Positions 46,771-58,860 are shown, counted from the stretch's first letter. The stretch: DNA of 64,000 nucleotides from Proteles cristata cristata (GCA_017311185.1 JAESUZ010001757.1:930001-994000); one strand, 5' to 3'. The notes: a model not told the origin generated them from the sequence alone. Numbers and translations: made by a program.

Positions 46771-48127
46771 ATCTGATGCTACAAAACTATTGGGAAACGA
46801 TTTATGTGCATACGTGAAGTTGATAACATATTGAGATTTGTTTTATTAAAGGAGTGGCCTCAGTGCAAGGTTAATTTCAGAGAATTGGGAGAGTGGAACT
46901 CAGGCTCTGCACTCCTATATAAGTTAGACCACTGACAGGTGACCTGTCATCCCCCTTCCCCCATCGAACTGCCACAACAGTTCACAACAGGCTACCTCCC
47001 TAACTCTCTGGCTCAGAAGATAAGCCGTGAAACCATTGGAAAGAGACCATCCATCATGACATCACTTGATATAATTATTCTTTAGAAGCTCGGCTCTGGG
47101 CTGAGGTGGAAGTGTGCTGGGCAGGGCTTCAGGAAGCACAGCTGAACCGGCTTTGTCTTTCTGGCGCTGTCTTGTCTCTACAGGTTATTGTTTCAGGGTA
47201 TACATTTTTTTGTTTGTTCCCACAATTGGACCGGAAAACTTTAACCTTTTCAAAAAGACAATGATGAAGATACTCGTTGACATTGACCTCAGAGACCACC
47301 TCTCAATGGAACCACTCGCAATTGCTTTTTTTTTTGTTTTTTCCATCACCTTGGTCGTTTACGATAAACTCTCAGTGAATATTTTTCATTGTGTTGACAG
47401 CTTAGCAACCAGGCTTTGGGATTTACATGGTTTACGCTGGAAAGGAAGCCCAGGTTTCAGCTGAATCTGCTCACACTACAGCACTGGGATAACACTTCAG
47501 AATGAAAAGGGCCTCATTGTGGTTGTAAGAACACAAAAGAGAAATAGGTTTCATAAACAAGAGCAAAGTATAGGTATTGTGTATGTAAAAGAACAATGAG
47601 AACAAAGCCCTCTTGATGATGTTTACACACTTGAATCTCTAAAGAGTGAGAAGAATTGTGATCACTCAGAGTTCACAGAGAACCACTGGCACAAAAATGG
47701 AATTCCCTTTTGAGCAGAGAATCACTGTGCTGACCATTTCTGACCACTGACTGATCATCTGCCCAAGGCCCAGAGACTGTAAGCCAAGAGGGGCCTTCTC
47801 TTAGAGTGCTCGAAGTACTTCTTCTTTTCCCATTGAGCCCAGAGAGGTAGAGCCATAACAAAGAATTTATAAAATGGTGGATGAATGACCCATTGATTAA
47901 ACAGAAAGATGAATATGCCGTCTTTTAGTGCAGAAGATCGATGGTTGTTAACATTAACATACACATGAATTTATATTGAGCTACTTGAAGTGTTAGGTTT
48001 CCATCATTGAAAGCTAAGGTATTTGGGGGCCAATGAGAGAGAAGAAAGCTGCTAAAATTGGGATTCTACCTATTGGAATTTAAAGATTGAAGAAGCAGGT
48101 ATTTCAGGAATGTTGAAACCAACATGT
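46771..48127. other. Non-repetitive; unrecognised 116-codon frame
   Basis: The plus-strand frame 47114-47464 has hydrophobic stretches but no known domain. No promoter or splice evidence is strong enough to call a gene. Confidence 0.4.
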
Positions 48128-48476
48128 AGCAATGAGTAAGACCATAGAGCAGGGTTCAAATCCAAGCTCTGCTCCCTGACATGTAAAACCTGGAAAGTTT
48201 CTTCCAGGGTTAGTGTTCTCCTGTATAAAATGGGGAACACTATCTTGAGAGAAAGAAAGAGAGCAGGGGAGGAGCAACAAGAGAGGAAGAGAGAGAGAAT
48301 CTCAAGTAGGCTCTATGGTGTCAGCAGAGAGCCTGACAAGGGACTCCAACTCATGAACCGTGGAGGTCATCACCTGGGCCAAAATCAAGAGTTGAATGCT
48401 TAACTGAGTGAGCTACCCAAGAGGCCCTAAAATGAGAAACTTTATAAGGCTGTTGTAATGTTTTAAAAAATAATTT
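48128..48476 (+). repeat. MIR SINE split by a CAN-SINE
   Basis: 'gggttcaaatccaagctctg' and 'cctgtataaaatggggaaca' lie left of the insertion, and 'ctttataaggctgttgtaat' lies right of it, collinear. Confidence 0.66.
48242..48426 (-). mobile_element. CAN-SINE, diverged, inside a MIR
   Basis: A reverse copy from 'cttgagagaaagaaagag' to 'gagctacccaagaggccc'. Related text taaaatggggaacac (48226-48240) and taaaatgagaaac (48428-48440) brackets it as a target-site duplication. Confidence 0.88.
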
Positions 48477-48477
48477 G

Positions 48478-48666
48478 GAGGTCCTGGGTGGCTCAGTTGG
48501 CTAAAAGTCCAATTCTTGACTTTGGCTCAGGCCATGATCTCATGGTTGTGAGATTGAGCTCCATGTTGGGCTGTCAACTGGGCATGAAGCCTACTTAAGA
48601 TTCTCTCTCCCTCTCCTTCTACCCCTTCCCTGCTCACTCTCTCTCTTTCTCTCAAAAAAAAAAGCA
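48478..48666 (+). mobile_element. CAN-SINE, diverged
   Basis: It starts aggtcctgggtggctcagtt and has 'caggccatgatctcatggtt', a CT tract and an A run. It faces the previous SINE head to head across 50 bp of MIR remnant. Confidence 0.9.
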
Positions 48667-49264
48667 AGGTTCTGCATGCTAGATTTTGAATAAATTATGG
48701 TTATTATTTATCTGTTCATTGAAGAGGATAAAGAATAATGTACATTGTGATTCGATAGTAGCTGTAAATATAGGTTATATTTGGTAGCACTCTCCTAATC
48801 AATTAAGTAAGCATTTCTAGAACCTCCACTATGTACCACACTCTTTGCTAGATATTGCAATAAAAATAGGAAGAAGCCACAACAGGCCAAGTTAACACTT
48901 AGCATGTATTCTCATGGGGTTGTACCTGTTGTTTTATTTTCATAGTTAGAGTTCCTAACATGTAGAGGACAATTAATGAATATTATGATGAGTAAATTAG
49001 CCAGTGAATAAATGAATTTATAATTTCAGATGTGGTGTCTGCTTTGAAAGAAGTATGGAGTTCAGGAGAAAGAAATATGTTTATACAAGCAATAATCAGA
49101 GAGAAACCAAAGATTGCAACCAAAATATTGTATTAAAAGCCTAACTCAGTGGAGATGATGTTTGTGAATCCTTGAGAGAAGGCCTGCTAAAATACCGAAT
49201 CAACACCCTCTTACTGGTAACTGTTACCTCCTAAGCCCAAGGTTAGGCAAAGAAAACACAGAAG
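48667..49264. other. No gene seen; possible ancient LINE traces
   Basis: 'acctccactatgtaccacac' and 'gagttcctaacatgtagagg' suggest ancient L2-like tips. Not delimited. Confidence 0.35.
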
Positions 49265-49486
49265 GGGGCACCTGGGTGGTCAGTCAGTTAAGTGTCTGAC
49301 TTCAGTTCACGACCTCACGCTTTGTGGGTTCGAGCTACAAGTCAGGCTCTCTGCTGACAGCTCAGAGCCTACAGTCTGCTTCAGATTCTGTGTCTCCTCT
49401 CTCTCTGCCCCTCCCCTGCTTGTGTTCTCTCTCTCTCTCTCTCAAAAATAAATACATTAAAAAAATAAAATATTAAAAGAAGGACA
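49265..49486 (+). mobile_element. CAN-SINE
   Basis: It starts ggggcacctgggtggtcagt and has 'ctgacagctcagagcctaca', a CT tract and an AAATAAATACATTAAAAAA-type tail. The B box is altered (gggttcgagctac). Confidence 0.93.
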
Positions 49487-51177
49487 GAATAATGCTTAAG
49501 TGGACTCTTGAGGAACTCACAGTATACTAGAGCTTCTATTGCTAAAGTGTTCATACTGCTGCATTGGGTTCGACCTAAGCCTTACTGGGTAGGGAGATTG
49601 CTTAATATTTTATCAAATATAAACAAAGTTGCGTTATATGCCAAAAGATGTCTAATGACTATGATTGCTAAAAACTAATTTTAGGAATACACCATGTCAA
49701 GATGTTACTCAGAGAAATAGATGCTGATGGAGTTATGTTTAATAATATTGAAATGATACCACTTCACATTTTAAATCAGAGTAAACCATGTATATTCAAG
49801 GATAAATAAAAAGAGACACTTCTAATCTGTTTTCCCTAAGAATTTGTTTCTTTTCTTAATTATTAGTTACCATCAGAGCCATTCCTGATGATTCAGAACT
49901 CATCCATCTAGCATCTTGCTTTTGGTCATTTCACTGAGGTCTAGTACCTCCAGGACAAGTTTATGGGAAAGGGAGCAGAAGAGAAACTCAAATGGGTAAT
50001 TTGTCATATCAATTAGCTGTTAACCTCAAAGGTTATTTACAGGGAAGAAAAGTGAAATTGTTAATCATGTTGATTATAGTTTGAATAATCAAATTGTGAC
50101 CTTCCTTGACCTTTGGGGATCTATTTATTCCCTGTGACTCCACACTTACCCACAACAGTGATCATGAACCTAATAAGCTGATCAAGTATCTCATCCTCTT
50201 CAGGATTGACACATGACCCAGTTAAAGCCAAGGAGATTTTTCTAGGTCTTCTGGGAAAGATGTCCTAGACCTTCCTTCCTGGGTGTAGATCCAAGAGGAT
50301 AAAGCAGAAGATTCCAGTGCTGCTGTTTCACAGTTTGGCTGAGGCTACAGTAATGCAGCTGAAGGCAGAGGTGAGGTTTCCATGGTATCATTTCCAGCCT
50401 GAATGCAGACACACTGAAGCCATCCCTTAAAACTAAAAATTGCAGGAATAATAACAGTTTCTTGTTGCCTAGGCTATTTTAGCTGGGATATTGTGTCACT
50501 TTCAACCGAAAGTCTGCACACATCCTGATTTTCCAGAATAGTTTCTTCTTCAGTGTAGGCAAACCAGTTAAATGTTCACTAACTGCAAAACTCAGTGTGC
50601 CTTAATTTTAATACTATGGTAAGAATTTTCATATAAAGGGTTTTGCAACAACCCCCCCCCAACCTTTTTGCCTAATTTTGTTTTCTTTTAGGCACAGAAA
50701 ATATTGTTTCTTTATGGGTGACATCAAAAATGATATTTATATTCTTGTGTTTTTCTGTGAGTATTTTAAAGACATTCAAGAAAAACAAAAGTGCCAGATA
50801 GGAACTCCCTGAATTTCCCCTTAGCAGTCAACTAATCACATCACATTTGTATGCGTCTTCTGTGTTTTTCCTGTTAAGAAGAGGCATGCCCCTCCTATGA
50901 AAGGCCAATCTCTCTCCCCTTGCTTTCTCATCCTTTCTTTCCTTTAACAAAAAGTTACAGAATTAACTTTCTCTTTTTCTCTTTTTTCTCCCTGGGGAAG
51001 AAAAATGAAAAGAAAAAAAAAAGAGTAGAAAAACCTGTAACTATATCTAAATAACAAATGAATAAATGAGTAAATGAAAAAGTGAATGGAAGAATACATA
51101 AAACCACTCCACCGGCTCCACTTACCCTCCTTGTCCTTTTTCTCAGTCAAATTTACAAAAATAATTATCTTTACTTC
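49487..51177. other. No gene seen
   Basis: Non-repetitive by eye apart from a possible ancient repeat at 50090-50450 ('cacatgacccagttaaagcc') I cannot name. A C run sits at 50652-50660 and an A run at 51010-51024. Confidence 0.4.
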
Positions 51178-51193
51178 TCATATACATGTCTTT

Positions 51194-51394
51194 TTAAATG
51201 TTTAAAAATGTTTTTATTATTTTTTTATTTTGAAGCAGGGAGGAGCACACAGAGAGAGAGAGAGAATCCCAAGCCAGGCTCCTCACTGTCAGCACAGAGC
51301 CCTATGCAGGGCTCAAACCCATGGACCTTGAAATCATGACCTGAGCCTAGATTAAGAGTTGGACATTCAACTGACTGAGCTATCCATGCACCCC
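51194..51394 (-). mobile_element. CAN-SINE
   Basis: A reverse copy ending 'gctatccatgcacccc'. The flanks 'tatacatgtcttt' (51181) and 'ctacatgtcttc' (51401) are the likely target-site duplication. Confidence 0.92.
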
Positions 51395-51459
51395 TCTTAT
51401 CTACATGTCTTCATTTTTTTCATTCATTTTTTTATCCACTCCAAGCTTCTACCTTCTTT

Positions 51460-51990
51460 CTTCCACCAAATTTCTTTCATCAGGGTCACTAATGACCTTA
51501 CTGTCAAGAAATTCTGTGATTGCTTTCTAGCTCTAGTCTTCATTGTCCTTTCAGCAGAAATCACTTTGGGATCCTCATTCCTTCTGAGTTATCCTATGCC
51601 CTTAATATCCATGTCACACACACTTAACTTCTCACTAACATATTAGACCACTTCTTCATTTTTCCCAATAGTCTGTTCTTTCTCTACACAGACATCAAAT
51701 GTCAGAATTTCTCAAAGTTCAAGCCTACAATTAAAAATTCTATACTCTCTTCTTGGCAAATTGATTGAAACCCATTGCTTCAATTACCAGTGTATGTAGA
51801 TGACTCTAAATCTGTATTTCAAAGCTTTTCCCCTTCTCATATATCCATTTACACTTTTGAGATTTCTCTTGAATATTTTAACTTGATCAAAAGACAGCTC
51901 ATCTTCTTTTCCATTCCACATAAAACTTCTCCTTCCCAATGATCCCTATCTCAGTGGACATCACAACCATAATTTTTGACAATGTCATTT
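51460..51990 (+). repeat. L2 LINE ORF segment
   Basis: Sense L2 reverse-transcriptase region: 'agggtcactaatgacctta', 'gcttcaattaccagtgtatg', 'tagatgactctaaatctgta' and 'gatccctatctcagtggaca'. Clearly decayed, with stops. Confidence 0.78.
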
Positions 51991-52029
51991 ACCACAACCC
52001 CTTACTTAATTGTCTAATTGTTCAATCAG

Positions 52030-52314
52030 TTGCTGAGAGAAAAATGTTCAAGTTTCTATACTTATGGATTTTTCTCTTTCTTCTTTCAGTTGTATCAATT
52101 TTTATTTCACATATTTTTCAGCTTTGTTGTTTGGTGTGTACATATTTAAGATTGCTGTATCTTCTTGGTGGATTGACTCTTTCATCATTATTTAATGTCC
52201 TTCTCTGACCTAGATAACTTCTTTAATTTGAAATTTACTTTATATGATGTTCATCTTCCTTCCTTCCTTCCTTCCTTCCTTCCTTCCTTCCTTCCTTCCT
52301 TCCTTCCTTCCTTT

Positions 52315-52361
<47 letters not shown>

Positions 52362-52860
52362 CTCTCTCTTTCTCTCTCTCCCTTCCTTCCAACCTTCCAT
52401 ACTTTCTTCCTTTCTTTCTTTATGTTTTCATGACATATCTTTTTCCCATCTTTTTACTTTCAACTTTCCTACATACAGTTAGATTTTTAAAAAAACATTC
52501 AACGAATCTCTATCTTTTAATTAATATATCTAGACAATTTATATTTAATACAGTTACTAATAGACTAAGGTTTATATATTCCATTTTATTTTTTGTTCTC
52601 TGTTTACTTTGCTTTTTTTTCTGTTTTATTTTTTCTGCCTTTCTGTGGGTTAAGTGAATGTATTTTAGAACTCCATTTTGATTTATCTGTAGTGTTTTTG
52701 ACTATATCCTTGTGGATAAATTTTATTTTAGTTTTTGTTCTAGGTATTTTATTTTATATAATGTATTACAGTCTACTATTGTCATTTTGAATAAAATATA
52801 AGAACTTTATTTCCCTTTAAGTGGTTTTCTATTCCCTCATTTATTCCCTTTTGGTCATCA
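52030..52860 (-). repeat. Old L1 ORF2 fragment with an internal microsatellite
   Basis: 'cttcttggtggattgactct', 'cattatttaatgtccttct' and 'tttaattaatatatctagac' are reverse L1 ORF2 text. The collinear halves are separated by the TTCC/TTTC tract. Confidence 0.65.
52253..52422 (+). repeat. (TTCC)n-(TTTC)n-(TC)n compound microsatellite
   Basis: About 14 TTCC units, then about 12 TTTC units, a TC stretch and a decayed TTCC/TTTC end. It is pure pyrimidine on this strand for well over 100 bases. It creates an artificial Pro/Ser/Phe-rich open frame, which is not a gene. Confidence 0.98.
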
Positions 52861-55237
52861 TAGTTTAGAGTTAAGGCCATACTGCCCCCAAAGAACTATA
52901 TAGTAGATTAGGAAACTGCTAGCCATCCTGTCTTTCTTACCACTTTTCAGTGGGCAGTTAGTGGAAAACCGTGGCAGTGGCTGGCCAGGAGAACCTGACA
53001 TCTTGTGATTCTATGTGTTCAGTGGAAGTGATCCCAGCTTATTCAAAGTAAACACTACCCTTGGCCAAGGCCATTACATAAACTTGCTTTTCCATTTTTG
53101 AATAAAGAAATAATTTGCTATACCAGGGATAACATTATTATAGTTATGTTTTTAAAAGTTAGGAATATTTTGGGTTTTGGAGATAAATTTTTTTTAATAG
53201 CTTCAAGTACTTTCCAGATACTTCTGCCTTTTGTAACCTATCAAGAAAAACAAAAAGCTGATGGAGTTTGTGCAGGGACAAGGAAAAAGAAAAGGAAAGG
53301 AAAGGAATAGAGGAAAGAAGTGAAGGAGGAAAAAGGATGGAAATGAGAGGAGAAAAATTTTTATAATGAAGTTTCTTTCTGAAGTTCTAAAACCTTTGCC
53401 TACGTCTCACACAACTGATCTAAATAAATGCCTTTTCCTTTCTCTCATTTTTTGACTAGTTGGTGGGCATGCTGAGGATTTGAGAATGATTATATTCTAA
53501 AAGGTTCCTGTCAAGGAAGTTTCTGGGAAATATATAATTCAAACCCCTGCAATCCAGACAATATTTCTTCAGTGTCTCTCATTAATACCATTTCTACAGG
53601 TCAATGTAGAAAACTTCAGTGCTTGAATGGGATGGAGGGAAAAAAATCTCAATCCTTTAATCTATTTCCAGTAGATCACTATCATTATCTACAATCAGTT
53701 CTATATATAATTAGAGGGTTTATTTTTGCAATACAAAAACTATCTCTAATTATGTGTTATTTGCAAATTGCTGCACATCTACATGCATCTTTATGATGAA
53801 ATGAGAGTCTTGCTCTTCACTGTATTAATATCACTTCTATGCTCTTCTTCTCTTACTCTAAATCTTCTGATTTAGTGACCGGTCGTGTTCAAAATGTTTT
53901 TTAAAAACATTAACCTGTCTTTCCAGCATCCAGACGACATATTCGGTGTCAAAACACCCATTCATCACTCGTCTGTCTTCTGGTAGAAGCAGATGGAGAT
54001 AACTCATGATAGGCAAAAGCAGACACTGGAACAGAGTTTTATACAAATGTTGATTTTGTTACCTTGAGGTTCTGACACAGATGCTTACTATAGGCATTTT
54101 CTTGCTCCTTTACTTAAAAATGTCTAGCAAAGTTTCAATAAGAGGTATCATTTTGGGGTGCAGCTCCTCCTGGAGTGTAAGTTTCTTTTACACTAAACAA
54201 ATTGGTCAAGGCTCTCCTGTGACTATTCACAAGGCAATGTAAAAGAAGTTGGTTGTTTCTTCAAACTTTGAGCACACCTAGGGATTCACAGAACTACAAG
54301 GTAAAAGAAAATTTCTTTAAAAAAGAATAGTTTAGAAACCTAATGAGCATACAATTGTAGCAAATGATTCCATAGTCTTCAAAATTTATTTCAATTATTG
54401 ACCAAATTATTGCTAAAAAACTCTTCTATAGATTAAATAAAATTCCTTTAATTTGTATCTTCTAAACATGTAAACAACAAAATTTTTCCAGCCCTATCAG
54501 ATTCTGCTCACTGACAAATAAAAAGAAACTCAAGGGGTTAAGCTATGCCTCTGTGATTATACAAGGATTGTATAATCCTTCACACCAAGACTTAGGAAGT
54601 TTCCAGCATTTGCAAGAATTAAGAAAACCATTTTCTTTTTCAAGTCTGAGGTCAAACTGAGACACTGAGGATGAAATGTGTAAAAAGACCAGAATTTAAA
54701 ATCCTTATTCTGGTTCCTCTTTTCTTTGGAACTAGATGACTTGAAATCAATGAAAGCAGTTCTTCATATTGTCATCCATTATTTAACATTTATCTGTAAA
54801 GCATTATTTATTTTAAAAAATATTAACATAGATTATATTGTCTCTAGGTTATTTCTTTCATTTTCAGCAATGTGAAAAACCCAGTATAGTTGAAAATATT
54901 ATGAAGAAACATTACAGTTTGCCATTAAATGATGACTTGGTGAAGTAATCCTTCAGGACTACTTAAGTTTTCATTATCAATATTATTTTGAAGAATTTTT
55001 ACTAAGATCTGCTCTGCATTCACATTCTCTGTGTTAGGAGACCTGGCACTACTTAAAGAACCAGTATGGGTTCAAATACTTGCCAGTCTCATCAAATTCT
55101 GTCTCTTTATCTGCTACTCATGCTTGGTCTTCCCCAGGACTCCAGTATTTGGTCCATAAACATGACACCTTCCTGGGCAATCTCACTTTCTTTGCCACTA
55201 ATAATTACTCTCAACAAGTATTACAGAAGTGGGAGGG
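52861..55237. other. No gene seen
   Basis: AT-rich, mostly non-repetitive by eye. A purine-rich patch with GGAAA units lies at 53278-53345. Frames up to 85 codons are unrecognised. Confidence 0.42.
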
Positions 55238-55410
55238 CTATTATAGCATAATGGTTAAGAGCACAGCCTCTGGCCATAAAACTCACAAGCCTCTTCAAAG
55301 TTTGGTTCTTCAATCTGTAATAATACCTACATGGTAGAGGTGTGAGGTTTATATGTGTTAAGACAGTAAAGTGCTCAGAACAGTTTGTCACATTGTAAAT
55401 GGTCAGTATT
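55238..55410 (+). repeat. MIR SINE
   Basis: It starts 'tatagcataatggttaagag', the true MIR 5' head, and has a 3' part 'taaagtgctcagaacagttt'. The middle is partly deleted. Confidence 0.78.
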
Positions 55411-55529
55411 GGTCAGTAGTATCTTTATGTCACTGATTCTCAAATCTGTATTTCTAACCTGTCACCAGATCTTTAAAAAAATTCTCTCTCTCAAAAAAAA
55501 AAAATTGTGTTTTTTTTTTCTTATTAGCC

Positions 55530-55665
55530 TATGCTAGTACCACCTAGGGTGCTTATTCAAAATGGAGATTTCTGGACTTCATCCTGTGTTGCATAAATCA
55601 GAATATCTAGGGATGACACTCAGGAATCTGTATTTTTACAAATATCCTAGGCATTCTGATACAAA
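55530..55665 (+). repeat. MER5-like DNA transposon relic
   Basis: 'gtaccacctagggtgcttat', 'gcataaatcagaatatctag' and 'caggaatctgtatttttac' follow the MER5 order in sense. Confidence 0.6.
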
Positions 55666-56507
55666 ATGAAATTTGTAAACACTTTTCTAGATTTCTATTT
55701 ATTGCCTCGGAGTCGTAGGTACAAGGCTGGCCCTCAAGTACCTGAGCTGAAATTATCCCAATCTTGTTTCATTATTTCACCCCCAGAAAGACATCCTTTC
55801 TTAGTCACTGGCCTTGTAGAGTCTGTCACATACTCAACAAGACACCCTGGAGTTATCCTTGACTTCTGACCCTGTCAGTTCCACGTTTGATTCCCGTGAT
55901 TGCTGTCTCTCCTAAAGATATCTTCCTTCTTTCCAGTTCTATTGTTAAGGACTTTATTCATCCATTCAACTATTAGTGACTGAGCACCTACTATGCGTTC
56001 GACAAGGGATACAACCATGTGTATGTTGAGATTTCAATTTATTGTAGCTCCGGCCCTTATCATTGCTCTCCTAGATTCTAATAACTGTCTATTAACTGGT
56101 TCTTTGTGTCTTTATTCTTTGGTGCTTTCCAAATCATCCTTCACATTGCTAACTAAAATTGAGTCTAATCATATCAGTCTATGTTTAAAACTCTGCCACG
56201 TCTAAAATAAGGTTAACCTCCACAGTGTCAGAAATGACCTTTGCCAAGATGTGTTGACATCTCTACTCTATTTCATATTACTCTCTCTATGTAGGACTTC
56301 AGCTCTAAAACCACTAAGGAATTTATAAGTCTCTCTCCCACACCATGACTGTGTCAAATGCACATATATTTAGCTTCAACTCTTTTTCAGATGTGTATGC
56401 AGAAGTTTTTGTGAGATGTGAGAGCACAGCTGAGACTTGCAGGGTAGGAAAGTTTCCTACTTCATGGATCAGTGTCTTTCCTAGTAGTGTTTTTTCTTAC
56501 AACTTCT

Positions 56508-56731
56508 TTTTTTTTTTTAATTTTTTTTAATGTCTTTACTTTATTTTGAGAGACAGAGACAGAGAGGGAGTGAGGGAGGGGAAGAGAGAGAAGAAGACAC
56601 AGAATCTGAAGCAGGCTCCAGGCTCCAAGCTGTCAGCACAGAGCCCAATGCAGGACTTGAACCCACAGACCGTGAGATCATGACCTGAACTGAATTCAGA
56701 TGCTCAACCGACTGAACCACCCAGGCGCCCC
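56508..56731 (-). mobile_element. CAN-SINE, full length
   Basis: A reverse copy ending 'ccacccaggcgcccc'. A perfect 16 bp target-site duplication, ttttcttacaacttct, lies at 56492-56507 and 56732-56747. The body is of the common type ('aagctgtcagcacagagccc'). Confidence 0.96.
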
Positions 56732-56897
56732 TTTTCTTACAACTTCTGCAACCCCACTCTCCCTTGTACTCCGATTCCCTCTTTCTTAGTTTACCTTACT
56801 CATCCTTCAGGATTCATCCTTCCCAGTCAATCCCTGTATTCTGAGGCCTGGTCTAAATGGTCTTCCCGTGGTATCTTAAAGAATCTTAAGCATTGTG

Positions 56898-57117
56898 GGG
56901 GCGCCTGGGTGGCTTAGTCGGTTGAGCGTCCGACTTTCGCTTAGGTCATGATCTCGCGGTTCGTGGGTTCGAGCCCGCGTCGGGCTCTGTACTGACTGCC
57001 AGCTCAGAGCCTGGAGCCTGTTTCAGAGTCTGTGACTCCCTCTCTCTCTGACCCTCCCCTGCTCACGCTGTCTCTCTCTCTCTCCTAGAAATAAATTAAA
57101 AAAAAAAAAAAAAAAAA
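56898..57117 (+). mobile_element. Young CAN-SINE, full length
   Basis: It begins ggggcgcctgggtggcttag and has the diagnostic 'gactttcgcttaggtcatg', 'actgactgccagctcagagc' and 'ctcctagaaataaatt'. A pure A tail of over 20 follows. A perfect 19 bp target-site duplication, aagaatcttaagcattgtg, lies at 56879-56897 and 57118-57136. It is the best-preserved SINE in the window. Confidence 0.97.
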
Positions 57118-57240
57118 AAGAATCTTAAGCATTGTGTTCACCATGTTGGACTAATGTTATCTGTTTACGTTTCCATATTTCTACCCAGACCGAAAATTCC
57201 TTGAGAGCATAAAGCTTGATCGTCCTTGAATTCCTGGCAG

Positions 57241-58239
57241 CCCAGGGTCGAGGCAACCATAGGAATAGAGATAGTTCCAGTCTGACCTTTTCCCCTTCTC
57301 TTCTTACTTACTACTTACCTTTTTCTTTATGAGAACACATTCAGACTCTGTCCAAAATCCAGCCTCCTCCTCTTGCTCTGAACACAGTTATCTCTAGGCT
57401 GTCTTTTAGGTCTAAGAGCTGACATTCTAGAAATGCTATCCAGACTCTGGAAGATAGACTCAAGAAAGGCTGCACCATCCCTGGAAGAAGGCTTGGGTCA
57501 CCAGGGCAGGGGATCCCAGGTACCAAATGATAGAAGCAAGATTTGGGTTAGGAACGGGATCTGGGCAGACATGTTCCCTTTACCTAATGGAGAAGGATAA
57601 ACCTGGAGGAGGGGGTTCTCTAAAGCACAGAATCCCAGGGAAGGACCTAGGCATTTTGGTCTAAAGGCAGAACCAATCCTGGGCTGAGCGTAGAACAATG
57701 TCTCATACACAATAGGTGCTCAATACATGTAGTCAAAATAGAACCTTGAGTCATCATCTGATAACACTTTCTAACCTGCCAACCCCAATGTCATGACAAA
57801 TTTCCATGTTGCCAGCAACTGTGAGATATGTACCAAGAAAATTTTGGATTTTTAAAAATAAATTATCACAAATTCAGAGCTATCACTCTAATGATGTCAC
57901 TCCTACCTGCAACCTGAGTGGCTTTATGGTAGGAGAGAAAGTGGTGGCGGTGGTGGTGTGAGGGCTGAGAGCTGCTGGCACATTCACACAGCTCCATAGC
58001 CTCAGCATAATGACTCGAGAGTGGATTTCACTGTTTATATTTGTGAAGATTATAAATTATACTTTTACTTCCCCATGATTTTATTTTTGTGGGGGCCTTA
58101 TCCAAAATTCCAGTTTTCACATGAACAAGATTGCCTAAAAAATAAAAGCACTTCAAAATACTGATGGTTTACAGTTTCTAATACTCTAATGAGACATTAA
58201 TTTTTCTTAATTGGAGATGTACATAGTGAAATGTCAAGG
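57241..58239. other. No gene seen; an L2/MIR 3' tip
   Basis: 'cacaataggtgctcaatac' at about 57707-57727 is an L2- or MIR-type terminus. A GGT/GGC triplet patch lies at about 57940-57958. Minus frames of 61 and 70 codons are unrecognised. Confidence 0.42.
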
Positions 58240-58420
58240 ATGTTGATGTTTCAGATGTGGATTCCAATTCCAGCTCTACTACACGTAGGTTGTATTTTCT
58301 TGAAAAAGTAGCTCAGCTTTCTGAGATTTAGTTTTTCCATAAAATAATGGACAATGATACCCATCTCTCAGGTCTATGGTGAGGTATAAAAGACCTAATA
58401 TATGCAAGTTGCCAAGGCTC
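58240..58420 (+). repeat. MIR SINE
   Basis: 'gattccaattccagctctac', 'gagatttagtttttccataa' and 'aataatggacaatgataccc' in MIR order. Confidence 0.68.
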
Positions 58421-58666
58421 TGACTACCATGGGCTCTAATTGCTATTTAAGGGGTGATGTGTGACTTTTATTTTCATCTGGTCATAGATGAGGAAGGAAT
58501 AAAAGTAAAACACAAGCAGAACTAGGTGGAAAAGTAGAAAGCAGATCTGCAACAGAATTAAAATTATGTTAGAGACATTCTTTTCACATTCCTGATAGAT
58601 AAGAAAAAAATAAAACCAAAGCAATAACTAAACTCTTCTTCGATCTGCCTTTTTCATGATCTTTTC

Positions 58667-58860
58667 CTTTTTTTTATTTTTGAGAGAGAGACAGGGATCA
58701 AGCAGGGGAGGACTAGAGAGAGAGGGAGACAGAAATCCAAGCAGGGTCCTTGCTATCAGCAAATAGCCCAATGTGGGGCTCGAACTCCTGAACCATGAGA
58801 TCATGACCTGAGCTGATGTCAAGAGTTGGATACTTAACCAACTGAGGCATCCAGGTGTCC
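58667..58860 (-). mobile_element. CAN-SINE
   Basis: A reverse copy with 'ggggctcgaactcctgaacc' and an altered head complement 'gaggcatccaggtgtcc'. Flanks give no clear duplication. Confidence 0.91.

Larger units (their letters stand above)
55730..57240 (+). repeat. L2 LINE segment carrying two CAN-SINEs
   Basis: 'ccctggagttatccttgact', 'cccttatcattgctctccta', 'tttaaaactctgccacgtct', 'actcatccttcaggattcat' and 'ccttgagagcataaagcttg' are sense L2 landmarks in order from ORF to 3' end. A short reverse L2-like tip ('attcatccattcaac') interrupts at about 55945-56010, and SINEs at 56508 and 56898. Confidence 0.72.

Noticed and set aside
52195..52657. Open frames of 95 and 137 codons
   Set aside because: They are translated TTCC/TTTC repeats and flanking L1. 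The Pro-Ser-Phe repetition is a microsatellite by-product.
56880..57136. CRISPR-like direct repeats
   Set aside because: The repeated 19 bp flanks are the target-site duplication of one SINE. This is a mammalian genome and no arrays exist.
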